A DNA stretch of 64,000 bases from Orobanche coerulescens (lineage: Eukaryota; Streptophyta; Magnoliopsida; Lamiales; Orobanchaceae), in NCBI GenBank assembly GCA_033398695.1, contig CM065810.1, positions 142,133,215 through 142,197,214 on the forward strand, given 5' to 3'. Below the pieces are notes generated by a model. The model did not search any database and was not told where the DNA came from. It was given only the letters and a program-made list of their open reading frames with translations. A program made the position numbers and the translations under genes. Numbering within the stretch: the stretch's first letter is position 1; each line of letters starts with the position of its first letter. Of this stretch, positions 1 through 11,883 are shown in pieces.

Positions 1-881
1 ATTTTGTTGTGAGTTCTTGAAGGAAGATCATCAAACCTTCATCGGGAATTCGATTTCGGCATTTACAAGGGAAGTTTCTACTATGTTCTGTTTTACAATT
101 TTCATTATTAATGTTGAAATAATCATGAGTAGCTAATTATTTCATATGAGTTTTTAAATTGAGCCACACAAATGTTATCGATTGTTAGTTTCTATTGATT
201 TGCCGGGTAAAGTTTGGGATTGTTCCTCTTGTTCGTTCTTCGCATAAGAACTTTTGATTTAGATCATCAAACCTATTTCATAGTTGTTATTATTATTCAA
301 AATGAGGGTTTTTATCGGTTTTCGCCATCAAACGGCCCGGTAGAAGTGATTGTAAATGTTCTCGTACTTTTTCACGCAATCTTTTAACGATTTACCTCAT
401 CAAAAGTAGTCGGTTAATTGATTGTTAGTTACGGATTCATCCCCATCAAAGGAGTATCTCTTATTTTCGAAAAAGACAATCGTGATTTTTAGAATTACCG
501 TCATCAACCGAATTTCTTTTAATCGTGAGCAATCAATAATTCCAAACCTTGTTTATTTGAGTATCGGAACTAATAATTGATTACGTGTGTGTCGGGGATT
601 CTAAATTCTCATATCATTCTCATTATTGTAATCTCTCAATTATCCGACCATTAATTTGGTGTTTTTAACACTTAGTTTATTTTAATTTTATGCGTTAGTG
701 ATTGTAATCCTATCAAACCAATGATGTATTTTAATTTACTTTACTTTTGTTCATTCGACTATTTGCCGAACATTATCAAACTTTAAACCATTTCCAATTC
801 CTCGAGAGATCGACCTGGGAGTTACTTGCCGCTTCCTACAAAAGCGATTCGTACACTTGCGAGTTTATAATTTGTTCATCA
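1..881 (+). repeat. 5' LTR (3' part only) of the Athila-type element
   Basis: This 881-bp stretch is nearly identical to 13663-14541 and ends in ...TTCATCA immediately before the primer-binding site. It is non-coding R/U5 sequence. The U3 and promoter part of this copy lie before the window. Confidence 0.93.
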
Positions 882-887
882 AGTTTT

Positions 888-905
888 TGGCACCATTGCC
901 GGGGA
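888..905 (+). other. Primer-binding site (tRNA-Asp type)
   Basis: The sequence TGGCACCATTGCCGGGGA begins six bases after the LTR end. It differs at two positions from the tRNA-Asp 3'-end complement used by Athila elements (TGGCGCCGTTGCCGGGGA). The remaining leader, 906-1100, is AT-rich and shows no other feature. Confidence 0.85.
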
Positions 906-1100
906 ATTGGCGTTTAATTTTTAATCTTGTTTTAATAGTAGTTGTATTGATTCTTCTTGATCATTTTTTTGTTCTCATTATTTTCGATAAAACTTAAAAA
1001 TTCGCTCTAACTTCTTTTGTTTATGCTTGGTAGGAGATCGTTGGGTAACCCGATTCTTCCGCCCATATACGAAGTTCAAAGGATTAGAGCACCAAAAAAA

Positions 1101-2660
1101 ATGGCCACATCATCAATGGCAAATGACGAGGTGAATCCGGATCTTGAAGAGTGACTTTTGCTCCAAGAAGAAATCCCTCGTCAACCGAGGGTTGAGAATG
1201 TTGCACAAAATATAGATGAAGAAAACATTCGTCAACCAAGGTTTTCGAGATATGAAAATGTTGGGCGCAATCAAGGGATACCTGAAGCTCAACAAGGGAG
1301 ATACTTCTATCCGAGACAACCACCCGTTGGAGTGCAATATGGAGCGAATTATTATCCCGGACCTCAATATGGGATTTAAGCAAACTACAATATGCCGCAA
1401 CAACCTCCGATTGAGCATCTAATGCGGGACTAAGCAAAGCCCGTGGTGAACACCGCCATCTCGTGCATCCAATTAGCACCGGCAGCAAGGAATTACCACA
1501 TAAGCGGATTTCACATCGAGCAATTGCCTTCATTTCACGGATTAGCACGTGAGGATCCGTTGTCGTTCATCCGAGACTTCTATGTGGCAATTGACAATTT
1601 TCCATTAAATGGGTTGAGTGAGGATCAACTAAGAATGAAGTGCTTACCTTATACACTCAATGATGGGGCAAAACAATGGTTGATGACTTTGGCACCGGGC
1701 TCACTAAGAACGTGGGATGAAGTTTACGACAAATTCATTACCAAATACTTCTCTCATTCTAAGACCACACAATTGAGAACTCAAATCTCAACATTTGGAC
1801 AACAAGACGGAGAGGCATTTCACGAAGCATGGGACCGATTCAACATGCTCCTCATTCAATGCCCACACCATCACTATCCGCTTCAACTACTTAATCAATT
1901 CTTCTACGATGGATTGACTCAATATTGCCAAGGAGTGGTGGATAATGCACCCGGTGGTTCGTTTTGGGATTTAACGGAGAGACAAGCATATGATGTATAT
2001 AAAACGTTGGGATCTAATTCATAAGAAAAAAGTGTACGTGTTCGTAGGGGAGCCGTAAACCAAGTAAGCGAGAAGGACAAGATGCAATCTAAAATCGATG
2101 GGTTAACTAAGGAGCTAAGACAACTCAAGACTCAACACAAACCTTCAAGCTCACGAGTTTGCGAGATTTGCGGAGCACCCAGACATGATGCTAATTCTTG
2201 CCCACATACTTATCCAGAAGAACAAACCGAACAAGTTAATTGGGCTATGGGACAAAGCACGGGAAGGCCCGAATGGGAGGAGAGGAGAAATAATTATGGC
2301 GGAAACGTGAGAAATGCACCTCTCCAGAACACTTATCATCCCGGGCTAAGAAACCATCCGAATTTCTCATGGAGAAACAACAACCCGATGCCGTACGACT
2401 CAAGCGCCCAAGCTCAATACAACGGAGGAAACCGAGCCCAACAACCAATGCAAGGTAAACCACGCCCACAACAAAGGAACTCTCTTGAGGAGAGTATTGT
2501 GGCATTCATTAAGGAGAGCAAGGAAAACTGAGCGGAGAACAATAAAAGGTTTGAATCTTTAGAAGCTTCGGTGAAGAAAATGGAGATTCAAATTGGGCAA
2601 CTTGCTACCGAGGCACGTAGACAAGAAAGGGGTAAACTACCAAGTCAACCCGAGCAAGCC
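1101..2660 (+). pseudogene. Athila-type gag, interrupted by in-frame stops
   Basis: Gag would form the virus-like particle that packages the element RNA in the cytoplasm. The ATG at 1101 opens a single reading frame that can be followed into the protease, but it is broken by stops at about 1152, 1377, 1431, 2022 and 2529. The capsid-like segment (about 1500-2024) has the retrotransposon-gag pattern, with FHGLAREDPLSFIRDF near its start and a WDxxYDKFITKYF segment. A single zinc-knuckle-like motif (CEICGAPRHDANSC) follows near 2160-2200. The frame stays open between stops, so decay is by point mutation rather than rearrangement. Confidence 0.85.
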
Positions 2661-3701
2661 CAAGCTATTACCACTCTCTGAAGTGGTAAAGTGATTAATA
2701 AAGAAGCTAATTCTAAAGTAAAAGAAAGGGGCAGTGAGAAAGAAGACGAGTCGGGAAATCAAGAAGAGAAAATAGACGAAGCAACTTCAACTTCCAAGCT
2801 TCACAAATATCCTCAACCATATAAGCCACCAATCCCTTTTTCGAGCCGACTTAGAAAAGCAAAGCAAGATGAGCAATTTTCCGAAATCTACGACATGCTT
2901 TCAAAGGTTCATGTCAACTTACCTCTCTTGGATGTTGTGAAGAACATTCCCGCTTATACACAATTTTTCAAAGAGTTGACCTCCAACAAAAGAAGATATA
3001 ATGGGAACGAGAAAGTGGTGCTCTACGAGGTAGAATCAAGGAGTCAAAAAAGGGGCGATCCCGGAAGTTTTATGATCGACATCACTATGAGAGATAAGAA
3101 TGTTGCTAGTGGCATGCTCGATTTGGGAGAAAGTGTGAATCTAATGCCATACTCGACTTATTTAAGGCTTGGACTCGGAGGAATTATACCAACAAGAATG
3201 ACTCTTAAAATGGCGGATAGGTCGGTGAAATACCCCAAGGGAATCATTGAAGACCTATTGGTGCAAGTAGACAAGTTGGTGATTCTGGCCGATTTTGTTA
3301 TCTTGGAGATGAGCGATTTCGCAACAAGCGAAAGTGAAGGGACAATACTTCTAGGACGTCCGTTCATGCGTACAATGAAAACAATCATCGATATTGATGA
3401 AGGAAAGGTCACCATGACCGTCTTGGGCGGAACGGTGGAAATCGACGTGTTCGGTTCATCTCCTATCCCTTCTCATATTTATGCTGCTCATGATTGCAAT
3501 TTTATTGATTGCATTGATTCTTTAGTTGATGATACATATTTGCATGACGATGTAGGGGACACGTTGCATGATGCTCTAACCATTGAACATGACATCGGGC
3601 TGAATAATTTGGAAATTGAAAAATATGTTGCATTGCTAGATAAAGCCGAGCCCATTGCTGCAATTGACGATCTTAATATGTGTTTAGAATTAAATTTTTA
3701 G
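2661..3701 (+). pseudogene. Retroviral-type aspartic protease, first tandem copy
   Basis: A gag-pol linker is followed by a pepsin-like protease segment. The active-site region reads DLGESVNLMP, where Athila relatives usually have D-[LF]-G-[AS]-S, and it is followed by the downstream ILLGRPF motif. The Ala-to-Glu change next to the catalytic Asp-Gly is shared with the second copy, so it predates the duplication. A TGA lies in the linker near 2680 and a TAG ends the frame at 3699, just where the second copy reads through into RT. This unit therefore never reaches RT. Confidence 0.82.
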
Positions 3702-4992
3702 GAGCCCGTTGAAATCACCCCACCCAAACTTGAATTGAAAGAACTTCCGGCACATCTTAAATATGTTTTCTTAGGCAAAAGTGACACTTACCCTGTAATT
3801 GTCTCTTCCGAATTAACTCTTTTGCAAGCTCAAGCTATTACCACTCTCCGAAGTGGTAAAGTGATTAATAAAGAAGCTAATTCCGAAGTAAAAGAAAGGG
3901 GTGGTGAGAAAGAAGACGAGTCTGGAAATCAAGAAGAGAAAATAGACGAAGCAACTTCGACTTTCAAGCTTCACAAATCTGCTCAACCATATAAGCCACC
4001 AATCCCTTTTCCAGGCCGACTTAGAAAAGCAAAGCAAGATGAGCAATTTTCTGAAATCTACGATATAATTTCAAAGGTTCATGTCAACTTACCTCTCTTG
4101 GATGTTGTGAAGAACATTCCCGCTTATACAAAATTTTTCAAAGAGTTGACCTCCAACAAAAGAAGATATAATGGGAACGAGAAACTGGTGCTCTACGAGG
4201 TAGAAGCAAGGAGTCAAAAAAGGGGCGATCCTGAAAGTTTTATGATCGCTATGGGAGATAAGAAGGTTGCTCGTGGCATGCTCGATTTGGGAGAAAGTGT
4301 GAATCTAATGCCATACTTGACTTATTTAAGGCTTGGACTTGGAGGAATTATACCAACAAGAATGACTCTTCAAATGACGGATAGGTCGGTGAAATACCCC
4401 AAGGGAATCATTGAAGACCTATTGGTGCAAGTAGACAAGTTGGTGATTCCGGCCGATTTTGTTATCTTGGATATGAGCGATTTCACAACAAGCGAAAGTG
4501 AAGGGACAATACTTCTAGGACGGACGTTCATGCGTACAACGAAAATAATCGTCGATGTTGATGAAGGAAAGGTCACCATGACTGTCTTGGGCAAAATGGT
4601 GGAAATCAACGTGTTCGGTTCATCTCCTATCCCTTCTCATATTTATGCTGCTCATGATTGCAATTTTATTGATTGCATTGATTCTTTAGTTGATGATACA
4701 TATTTGCATGACGATGTAGGGGACACATTGCATGATGCTCTAACCATTGAACATGATATCGGGCTGAATAATTTGGAAATTGAAAAATATGTTGCATTGC
4801 TAGATAAAGTCGAGCCCATTGCTGCAATTGACGATCTTAATATGCGTTTAGAATTAAATTTTGAGGAGCCCGTTGAAATCACCCCACCCAAACTTGAATT
4901 TAAAGAACTTCCGGCACATCTTAAATATGTTTTCTTAGGCAAAAGTGACACTTACCCTGTAATTATATCTTCCGAATTAACTCTTTTGCAAG
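2661..4992 (+). repeat. Tandem duplication of the protease region (about 1.17 kb x 2)
   Basis: Unit 1 spans about 2661-3830 and unit 2 about 3831-4992. Both start CAAGCTATTACCACTCTC and end CTCTTTTGCAAG. Unit 2 lacks 6 bp after the GATCG at about 4246 (ATCACT in unit 1), which shifts the offset from 1170 to 1164. Apart from that the units differ by scattered substitutions. The junction looks like unequal crossing over or template switching between short matches (GCAAG). Confidence 0.93.
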
Positions 4993-5228
4993 AAAACAAA
5001 TTAGTAGAAGTTCTAACTAAATTGAAGGAAGCAACTGGGTGGAGTATTTCAGATATCAAGGGGATAAGTCCTGTTAGGTGCATGCATAAAATAATTCTTG
5101 AGGATAATGTTAAACCTGTTAGGCAGGCTCAAAGGCGTTTGAATCCGAACATGCAGGATGTAGTAAAAAAGGAAGTTTTGAAATTTCTAGATGTTGGAAT
5201 CATCTACCCGATATCCGACAGTAAGTAG
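3735..5228 (+). pseudogene. Second protease copy continuing into the RT N-terminus
   Basis: This open stretch of 497 codons holds the duplicated linker, the second aspartic protease (again DLGESVNLMP, then ILLGRTF, where Arg-Thr replaces the usual Arg-Pro) and the first RT residues (GWSISDIKGISP, then the QRRLNPNMQDVVKKEV region). It ends at a TAG at 5226 in the middle of the RT fingers segment. The frame is the same as gag. Only the second protease unit is continuous with RT. Confidence 0.85.
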
Positions 5229-6389
5229 GTGAGTCCTTTGCATATAGTGCCTAAGAAATCTGGAATAATTGTGGTTCGTAATGATAAAAATGAATTGGTG
5301 CCCACTAGAACAGTGACCAGTTGGAGAATGTGCATTGATTATGGGAAATTAAATGCCGTAACAAAAAAAGATCATTTTCCCCTTCCTTTCATTGATTAAA
5401 TGTTGGAACGTTTAGCTGGGCATAATATTTATGTTTTCTAGATGGTATTTCAGGTTTCTATCAAATTCCCATTGCTCCGGAGGATCAAGAGAAGACCACT
5501 TTCACTTGCCCTTTTGGCACTTTTGCCTTTAGAAGGATGTCGTTTGGTCTTTGCAATGCTCCCGCCACTTTTCCAAAGGTGCATGATTTCCATATTCTCT
5601 GACTTGTTGGAAAAGTCTATCGAGGTATTCATGGACGATTTTTCTGTGTTTGGAACCACTTTTGATGATTGTTTGCATAATTTGACTATTGTGCTCGAAC
5701 GATGTATTGAGTGTAATCTTACACTTAGTTGGGAAAAGAGTCATTTTATGGTGAAACAAGGTCTTCTTTTGGGTCATGTGGTTTCCAACAAGGGAATGGA
5801 GGTTGATAAGGCTAAAATTGATTTGATTGTTAAATTACCTCCGCCTTCTTGTGTAAAAGAGGTTAGAAGTTTTTTAGGGCATGCTGGGTTTTATAGGCGT
5901 TTCATTAAAGATTTTTCAAAAATTGCCCGCCCTTTAAGTAATCTATTGTGTAAAGATGCTAAATTTGATTTCACCGAGGAATGCTTGGTTGGTTTTAATG
6001 CTTTGAAAGAAAAGTTAACTTCCACGCCTATTGTTGTTGCTCCCGATTGGTCTCTACCATTTGAAATTATGTGCGACGCGTCTGACTTTGCTATTAGTGC
6101 CGTTTTGGGGCAAAGAGTGAATAAATTTTTCCACGTAATTTACTATGCTAGCAAAACGCTCGATGAAGCTCAGGCCAATTACACCACCACCGAAAAAGAA
6201 TTTTTAGTCGTTGTGTTTTCTTTAGACAAATTTCGATCCTACTTGGTTGGTTCAAAAGTAATTGTGCATACGGATCACGCCGCATTGAAATATTTGTTAA
6301 AAAAATCCGATGCAAAGCCAAGATTAATTCGGTGGGTTCTTCTGCTGCAAGAATTTGATTTGGAGTTTAAGGATAAGAAGGGTTCGTAA
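5229..6389 (+). pseudogene. Athila-type reverse transcriptase and RNase H, frameshifted
   Basis: RT copies the element RNA into cDNA and RNase H removes the template. Same-frame RT continues after the TAG at 5226 (VSPLHIVPKKSG, then WRMCIDYGKLNAVTKKDHFP). It is interrupted by a TAA near 5398, then shifts frame around 5430-5570, where the palm segment ([16 protein letters not shown]) is readable only in another frame. From about 5575 the original frame resumes with FMDDFSVFG, the catalytic Asp-Asp box in its Athila form. The RNase H segment has [13 protein letters not shown] near 6071 and [11 protein letters not shown] near 6270. A TAA at 6387 cuts it just before the normal NVVADHLS end. The first 40 or so codons after 5442 in the main frame are an out-of-frame shadow. 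Confidence 0.85.
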
Positions 6390-7803
6390 AACGTAGTTGC
6401 CGACCATCTATCTATATTAACTGAGGGAGATAATTTTAAGCTCGATAGCTCTTTGTCGATTGTTGAAACTTTCCCTAACGAGCAATTATTCGATGTGATT
6501 ATGACACCTTGGTATGATGATATTGTTAATTACATTGTTAGTGGTCTTTTGCAGCCCGACTTGACCTTTCAGGGGAAGAAGAAATTTATTTCTATGTGCA
6601 GGCATTACTACTGGGATGACCCCTACTTATTCAAGTTGGGGCCCGATCAAGTATTCCGACGTTGTGTCCCGGAAGAAGAGTACGAGAGCATCTTGTCATT
6701 TTGTCATGACTTGCACTGTGGGGGACATTTTAGCATGAAGAAACCGGCGCACAAGGTCCTTCAATCGGGATTCTACTGGCCAACATTATTTAAGGATGCC
6801 TATTCCCATTTCAAGAGTTGCGATCGTTGTCAACGAACGAGGAACATAAGCAAAAGAAATGAGATGCCGTTGACAAACAATCTTGTTGTGGAACTTTTCG
6901 ATGTTTGGGGAGTTGATTTTATGGGTCCTTTTCCACCTTCCCTTGGCTTTGAATATATTTTAGTTGCTGTGGACTACTTTTCTAAGTAGGTGGAAGCAAT
7001 TCCAACCCGAACTAACGATGCTAACGTGGTCTGTAATTTTTTTTAGGGATGTGATTTTCTGCAGGTTCGGGACGCCTAGAGCGGTAATTAGCGATAGAGG
7101 CACGCATTTCTGCAATAGACAACTTGCAGGCTTGCTTAAGAAGTATAATGTAACACATAAAGTCACAACGGCTTACCATCCACAAACTTCCGGGCAAGTC
7201 GAAGTGAGCAATAGACAAATAAAGGCAATACTTGAAAAGACAGTGAAACCAACAAGGAAGGATTGGGCATTGAAGTTGAACGACGCTTTATGGGCATATC
7301 GCACAGCCTACAAAACACCGATTGGAATGAGCCCGTATTGCCTCGTATTTGGGAAAGCATGCCACCTACCCGTTGAATTAGAACGCAAGGCGTATTGGGC
7401 AATCAAAGCGCTAAATTTAGATCAAGAAAAAGCGGGGGAGGAACGACTTTTACATTTAAATGAGATAGATGAGATGCGATATGAGGCGTACAAAAATGCT
7501 AAGCTCTACAAAGAATAGACGAAATGGTATCATGACAAGCGTATCATTCGCAAATCTCTCGAACCTGGGATGGATGTTTTGTTACATAACTCTCGTCTTA
7601 AGCTCATGCTGGGAAAATTGGTGTCGCGATGGGGCGGACCGTTCAAAGTCGCTCAAGTATGGCCACACGGAGTGGTAGAACTCCTTGATCCACGGAAGAA
7701 TGAGTATTTTAAGGTAAATGGGCATAGAGTGAAGACGTATTTCAGACGAAGCGAAGAAATCAATGTGTTTGAGTGCATAGAAGTGCACGATGTTGAAGGT
7801 TGA
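6390..7803 (+). pseudogene. Athila-type integrase, frameshifted
   Basis: The integrase would insert the cDNA into the genome. The zinc-binding His-His-Cys-Cys region is visible (HCGGHFSMKKPAHK ... CDRCQ, about 6714-6833). The catalytic core follows with GVDFMGPFP (first Asp, about 6910), SDRGTHF (second Asp, about 7090) and TSGQVEVSN (Glu, about 7190). There is a stop and frame change near 6989-7070 between the first and second Asp, and a TAG at 7516. The C-terminal part continues to 7803 (GGPFKVAQVWPHGVVEL). No chromodomain is present, as expected for Athila. Confidence 0.86.
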
Positions 7804-8015
7804 GCAAGACGGGAAGAAGTCGAGCTAATGGCTATAAAAAAGCGCTACTTGGGAGGCAACCCAACAGTTTAGTTAGATTTTCATCTTTTGTTTTTCGAAT
7901 TTATTTTCCTTATTTGTTTTTGCTCGATTCGAAACTGACCGGTTCAACTGTAGGTGTTAAAAATCCAGGAAAATGAGAGCGTTATCAGAAACTAACAATC
8001 TGGGCAAGATGGACC
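7804..8015 (+). other. Post-pol non-coding spacer of the Athila element
   Basis: This AT-rich stretch lies between the pol stop and the palindrome cluster. I see no ORF and no regulatory motif in it. Confidence 0.5.
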
Positions 8016-8320
8016 CCGGTCGTGTCACAGGACACGAGCCGTGTCACAGGACACGGCCGAGTTGCAAAACAGTGGGATTTGCTATTTCTGGCAGACTACG
8101 ACACGACCGTGTCACAGGACACGTCCGAGTCTCAAAACAGTGAGAATTTGCTTTTCTGGACTAGTATGACACGACCGTGTCACAGGACACGGTCGGGTCT
8201 CAATTGTGAATTTCCCAATTCTGGAGTAGTTGGACACGGCCGAGTCGGTGAAACAGTGGGATTTTGCTATTTTTTTGAACAGTTCGACACGGCCGTGTCA
8301 GAGGCAACTCGGTCGTGTCA
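8016..8320 (+). promoter_or_regulatory. Palindrome cluster upstream of the internal promoter
   Basis: About five copies of a compound motif occur here. Each is roughly GACACGRCCGTGTC, a short gap (often ACAG), then GACACGGYCGAGTC. They stand about 65-80 bp apart at about 8016, 8099, 8168, 8232 and 8285. Spacers are also related (AACAGTGGGATTTGCT and similar), so the array is built from a unit of about 67 bp. The same unit occurs in this element's LTR at 13172-13406, again just before a TATA box. The placement suggests a transcription-factor site array; that function is inferred. Confidence 0.75.
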
Positions 8321-8327
8321 TTCGGCC

Positions 8328-8334
8328 TATATAA
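8328..8334 (+). promoter_or_regulatory. Internal TATA box for the extra ORF
   Basis: TATATAA, in the context CCTATATAAGG, follows the palindrome cluster by 8 bp. Transcription would start about 30 bp downstream, near 8358 (TTTTACACACTTCATC). It lies about 520 bp after the pol stop and upstream of an intron and the extra ORF, so it can serve as a separate promoter for that ORF. Confidence 0.65.
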
Positions 8335-8583
8335 GGAGATTCAGCCGTGGTTTTACACACTTCATCTTCCTCAAAAATTTTTTCCTCACCCTACGAACCC
8401 TACCGATCTGCTGCCCAACTTTCTTCATTTTCAAAGGGTTTTTGTGCAAAATTAAGGGAAGATTCAAGAATCATTGATGAAATCATAATTATCCAACCGA
8501 TTTCTTACTCCAAGCGGTCAAATCAAACGAATCGGGGGACTCGTTTTTAATTTTTTTCTCTCTTCAATTTCTACGAATCCAAG

Positions 8584-8938
8584 GTATGTTTTCATGTTTT
8601 TGATGATTCTTCTTGATTATGAACATGATATGATGGTAGAATCACAATTCCTTGATTATCTAGGGTTCTTGAATAAAATTGAAGGTGATAAAATTGGGGA
8701 TTTTCGATAATTCTTCATGCTTGATGATTAAATTACTCAATTGGAAATTCTTGTGGTTAAGGGATGTTTTCCATGATGAAGATGATGATTTCTGGAGAAT
8801 TCAAACGATAAATTTAACTTGGGAGTTGTTTTAATCAATAATGGTTATATTGGGGGTCATTCATATTGTTTGTTATAAGTTTGGGGGAGGAATACGTTAT
8901 TAGTCCTTGGATAAATGATAAATTGAAAATTTTTGCAG
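8584..8938 (+). other. Predicted 5'UTR intron of the extra ORF
   Basis: The donor AAG|GTATGT at 8584 and acceptor TTTTTGCAG| at 8938 are both strong plant consensus sites. The enclosed 355 bp is T-rich and non-coding. The acceptor lies only 3 bp before the ATG at 8942. The arrangement (TATA, 5' exon of about 225 nt, intron, ATG) is that of a normal plant gene. Splicing is predicted from sequence only. Confidence 0.65.
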
Positions 8939-8941
8939 AAA

Positions 8942-10012
8942 ATGGCTCGAGGACGTGGAGGAGGAAACTCTCAGCGGGGAAGGGGTAGGAATGCCGGAGA
9001 ACAAGAGCAACCGGCATGAGTGGCGATCCAAAGGGCTGTCGAAACTCCCGATTCTTACAGAATTGATCTCCCTGAAACACGAAATGCTAGGTGGGAGATG
9101 CTGGGCCAGAAAAAGATGCTCCCTACGTGATGGCCCGATGATGAATGTATGACCACGATGGGTTGCAAAATCGGCTAAAGGATCGAATATTCGTAATACA
9201 ATACTCCGATATCTACACAAGGTGATTGCGAATACTAACTAGGGCCGAAAGGAAACCGGGCCTATTTCACTGCGAGAATTATACATCCTGACCCACATGC
9301 TCGATAACTCAATTCCAGCCACAAGGGCTATGATAGCCGAACATTTTGAGGATGTTGCGACGAAGATGAAAGGGGAGATATAGATAGGGGTTTGATTACC
9401 CCTATCGCACTTCACTATGAGATTTCCTTAGCTCAGAGGACTCCCCTACCAGGAAACAAGCTACTCTCTATCTCTGTGATGAAAGTTATGAACATCCTGG
9501 ATTACGAATCGCGCACAGTCTTCCTCCAGACCGACAATGACCACTTCCTTCTCCCGAATACGCCTCTGATGACCATAAATAATATTCGGGACATAGGAAA
9601 TCTGCAAATGGCTACAGAAGCGCACCGACGAGCGCAAATGGCAGCTGGATTGGATCCCCCGGGTCACAGCCCTCTTGACCGAAATGTTCGACCTCGGCGC
9701 ATTATGGATAAAGACAGAGCCGAGAGGATGGAAGAGAAAGAGGCTTATGAAAGAGGCCCGGATGAAGAGGAAGAAGAGGAGGATGAAGAAGAAGAAGAAA
9801 GCCCCAGAGATCAGCCCGAGACGTCAAGGCAGTCCAAAACTAGACATGGCCCCTCGCGTCCAACATTAAGGGAGGAGTTCGTAGCCTTCCGGGAGGAGAC
9901 TAGACAGAGGCTAGAGGAGGCTAGACAGGAGCGAAACGATATGTTGTCTCTTTTGAGACAAATGCACGAGTGGCATGTCCATCAAGTCCACTTCCCTCCG
10001 CCCCACCAGTAA
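8942..10012 (+). pseudogene. Athila extra ORF (possibly Athila ORF-1-like), decayed
   Basis: The ATG at 8942 opens an RG-rich N-terminus (MARGRGGGNSQRGRGRN), but a TGA follows within about 26 codons. The middle, to about 9390, is readable only across several stops. A 206-codon open stretch (9392-10012) carries the rest: a globular part, a strongly acidic run (Glu/Asp-rich, about 9760-9800) and a C-terminal helix rich in Arg and Glu (REETRQRLEEARQERNDML) that may form a coiled coil. It has no signal peptide or membrane segment, so an envelope role is not supported. The position and the N-terminal RG pattern suggest the ATHILA ORF-1 family (Pfam PF03078). The product's role is unknown. Confidence 0.6.
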
Positions 10013-11578
10013 AACCGGTCGTAAGTATTTCTTGACCAATGAATTTTTTTTATTTAAATACTAAACCCCTTCGTACGTATATTCTTTAATTCAAGTTTGG
10101 GGGGTTTGGTCAAGAAATACTTCATTACTTTTGTTTTATTTATTTTTGGATATTATTCTGCTTGTTTGTTTATTTTTGCTTGTTTTTGTCGGTAGACTTC
10201 TTTTTGGTGTGTTTTTATAAACATTTGGTGTGTTGTGAGCATCTTGCAATTTTGATAAAAACTTTGAAGTATGAACTCTTTTCTTGGATGCCTCGGGATT
10301 TATTTCGTTGTTGTGATTTACAAATCGAGGATAATTTGAAGAGTAAAAATTGTTGATAAGCGAAACGGGTGTGAAATTGAATAAGTAGTTTAATATATTG
10401 GAGGTATTAACAAATTTACTTGTGAGATTTTGAGCCTTCGTGCATTTTCAAATATGCAAGTTTCATTGTCGAGTGTTTCATTCGTGATTTATGACTTTAG
10501 AACTTGCCTTGGTATCTTGTTCAAAACTACTAGTGTGTGTGTGCAATTGAGTGAAAATGATTTTAGGCTCCTTTTATCTTAACCCTTCGATTTTGGCCAA
10601 CCCGACATTTGATTATTCCTTAAATAAACCCAATCGAGCTCATTGTTTATTTCATTGTCAAACCACATATCGAACTTTCCATTGCTATAATCTTTTGACC
10701 CATACTTGAGCGATTAGAAACTATTTTTGACGAGGCTACATATATTGTGGTGACATTGGGTGATATATATATTGTTGGGAGTGTTGAAATGGAGAAAATA
10801 ATTACTCCGCTATTTTTGGGAACTTAGTAACCGGGTGTATTCATGTGACCCATGTTTACATTCGCGTAAAACAGTTACCTTAGATATGAGTATGCTTGGA
10901 AGCAGTTGTGTATATTTTGATCCTAGTAACCGGGTGTATTCATGTGACCCGTCGTTTACATTCGCGTAAAACAGATCCTAAAAACAACCCAAAAAAAAAA
11001 ATCACTTGCAACAAGGAGGGCTTAAGGCTGCGTTTCTCACTTTCAAAAGTGCTTGTTGCAAATGTTACATAGTTAAGGGGTTCAAAGAAGCAAACTTCCA
11101 AAAAATCTTGAGCTTCTAAGCGATTATGGTGATTTAGTTCTAAATTGCTCAAGTCAAGTTACTTTAGCCATATTTGCCCCACCCCGACCCAAGCCTACAT
11201 TACAGCCGAATAAAATCCTTTTTGATTCACAACTTTGCATACACAAAACGGTGGTAGAGATGTAGACGATTGGCAAGTCTATGGGGTTCCTTATTTCATT
11301 GAATGAGTTCCGAGCGTATACTTATCCCTATATCACTTTGAGAGTGAGTGAATACACTTGGCCGGTGAGGTTTTTATTTGCCAAGTGTTGACTATGATGT
11401 TAAGGAAGCACCCCGAAGATTTGAAAACTTTGAAGAACTCAACTTATTTTACTTGAAGCGTATTGATGAAATTTTCGAAAATGTCCTTTGAGGTATGTTG
11501 AGAATAGGAGTTCCCCTTGTGAGTGATTATTTTAAAGTGCATTGCTTGGGACGATCAAAGTTTAAGTTTGAGGGGATT
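10013..11578 (+). other. 3' non-coding region of the Athila element with polypurine tract
   Basis: No gene is visible in these 1.57 kb. A G-run (10099-10104, context AAGTTTGGGGGGTTTGG) resembles a second internal polypurine tract. A direct repeat of about 50 bp (10825-10874 and 10924-10974) begins TAGTAACCGGGTGTATTC and ends GCGTAAAACAG. The plus-strand primer is probably the purine-rich stretch AAGTTTGAGGGGATT at about 11563-11577, ending at the 3' LTR. Confidence 0.65.
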
Positions 11579-11883
11579 TGATGAGTCGATTCTTGATCGA
11601 CTCATTCTATTCTTTTTAGTCGTGTTTTTGTTTGCTTTTTAGTATTTTGTTCCCTTTTATGCGTGTTATGTTGTGTTTTTAATTTATATAGGTAGCCAAG
11701 CAAAAATTGTGGTGAAATACGCACTTTCATAGCCAATATTAGAGTTTATGACGATCAAGAAATAAAACGGGGCCTAAAACGATGAAAGATTGAAGCAAAT
11801 ATCGGTCGTATTTTCTAAATTCCAGAGTCATCACTCCGAATTGAGATGTGTTCTCCCTTGATATAAATTCCTCGTGAAATTAG

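Noticed and set aside
8022..8477. 151-codon plus-strand ORF over the Athila palindrome cluster
   Set aside because: Its repeats (GHGRV-like peptides) come from the GACACGG motif array, and similar frames appear on both strands at 13155-13570. There is no domain and the region sits upstream of a TATA box.
8942..10012. Envelope gene in the Athila element
   Set aside because: The position fits an env-like ORF, but I see no signal peptide, membrane segment or Cys pattern, only RG-rich, acidic and coiled-coil parts.
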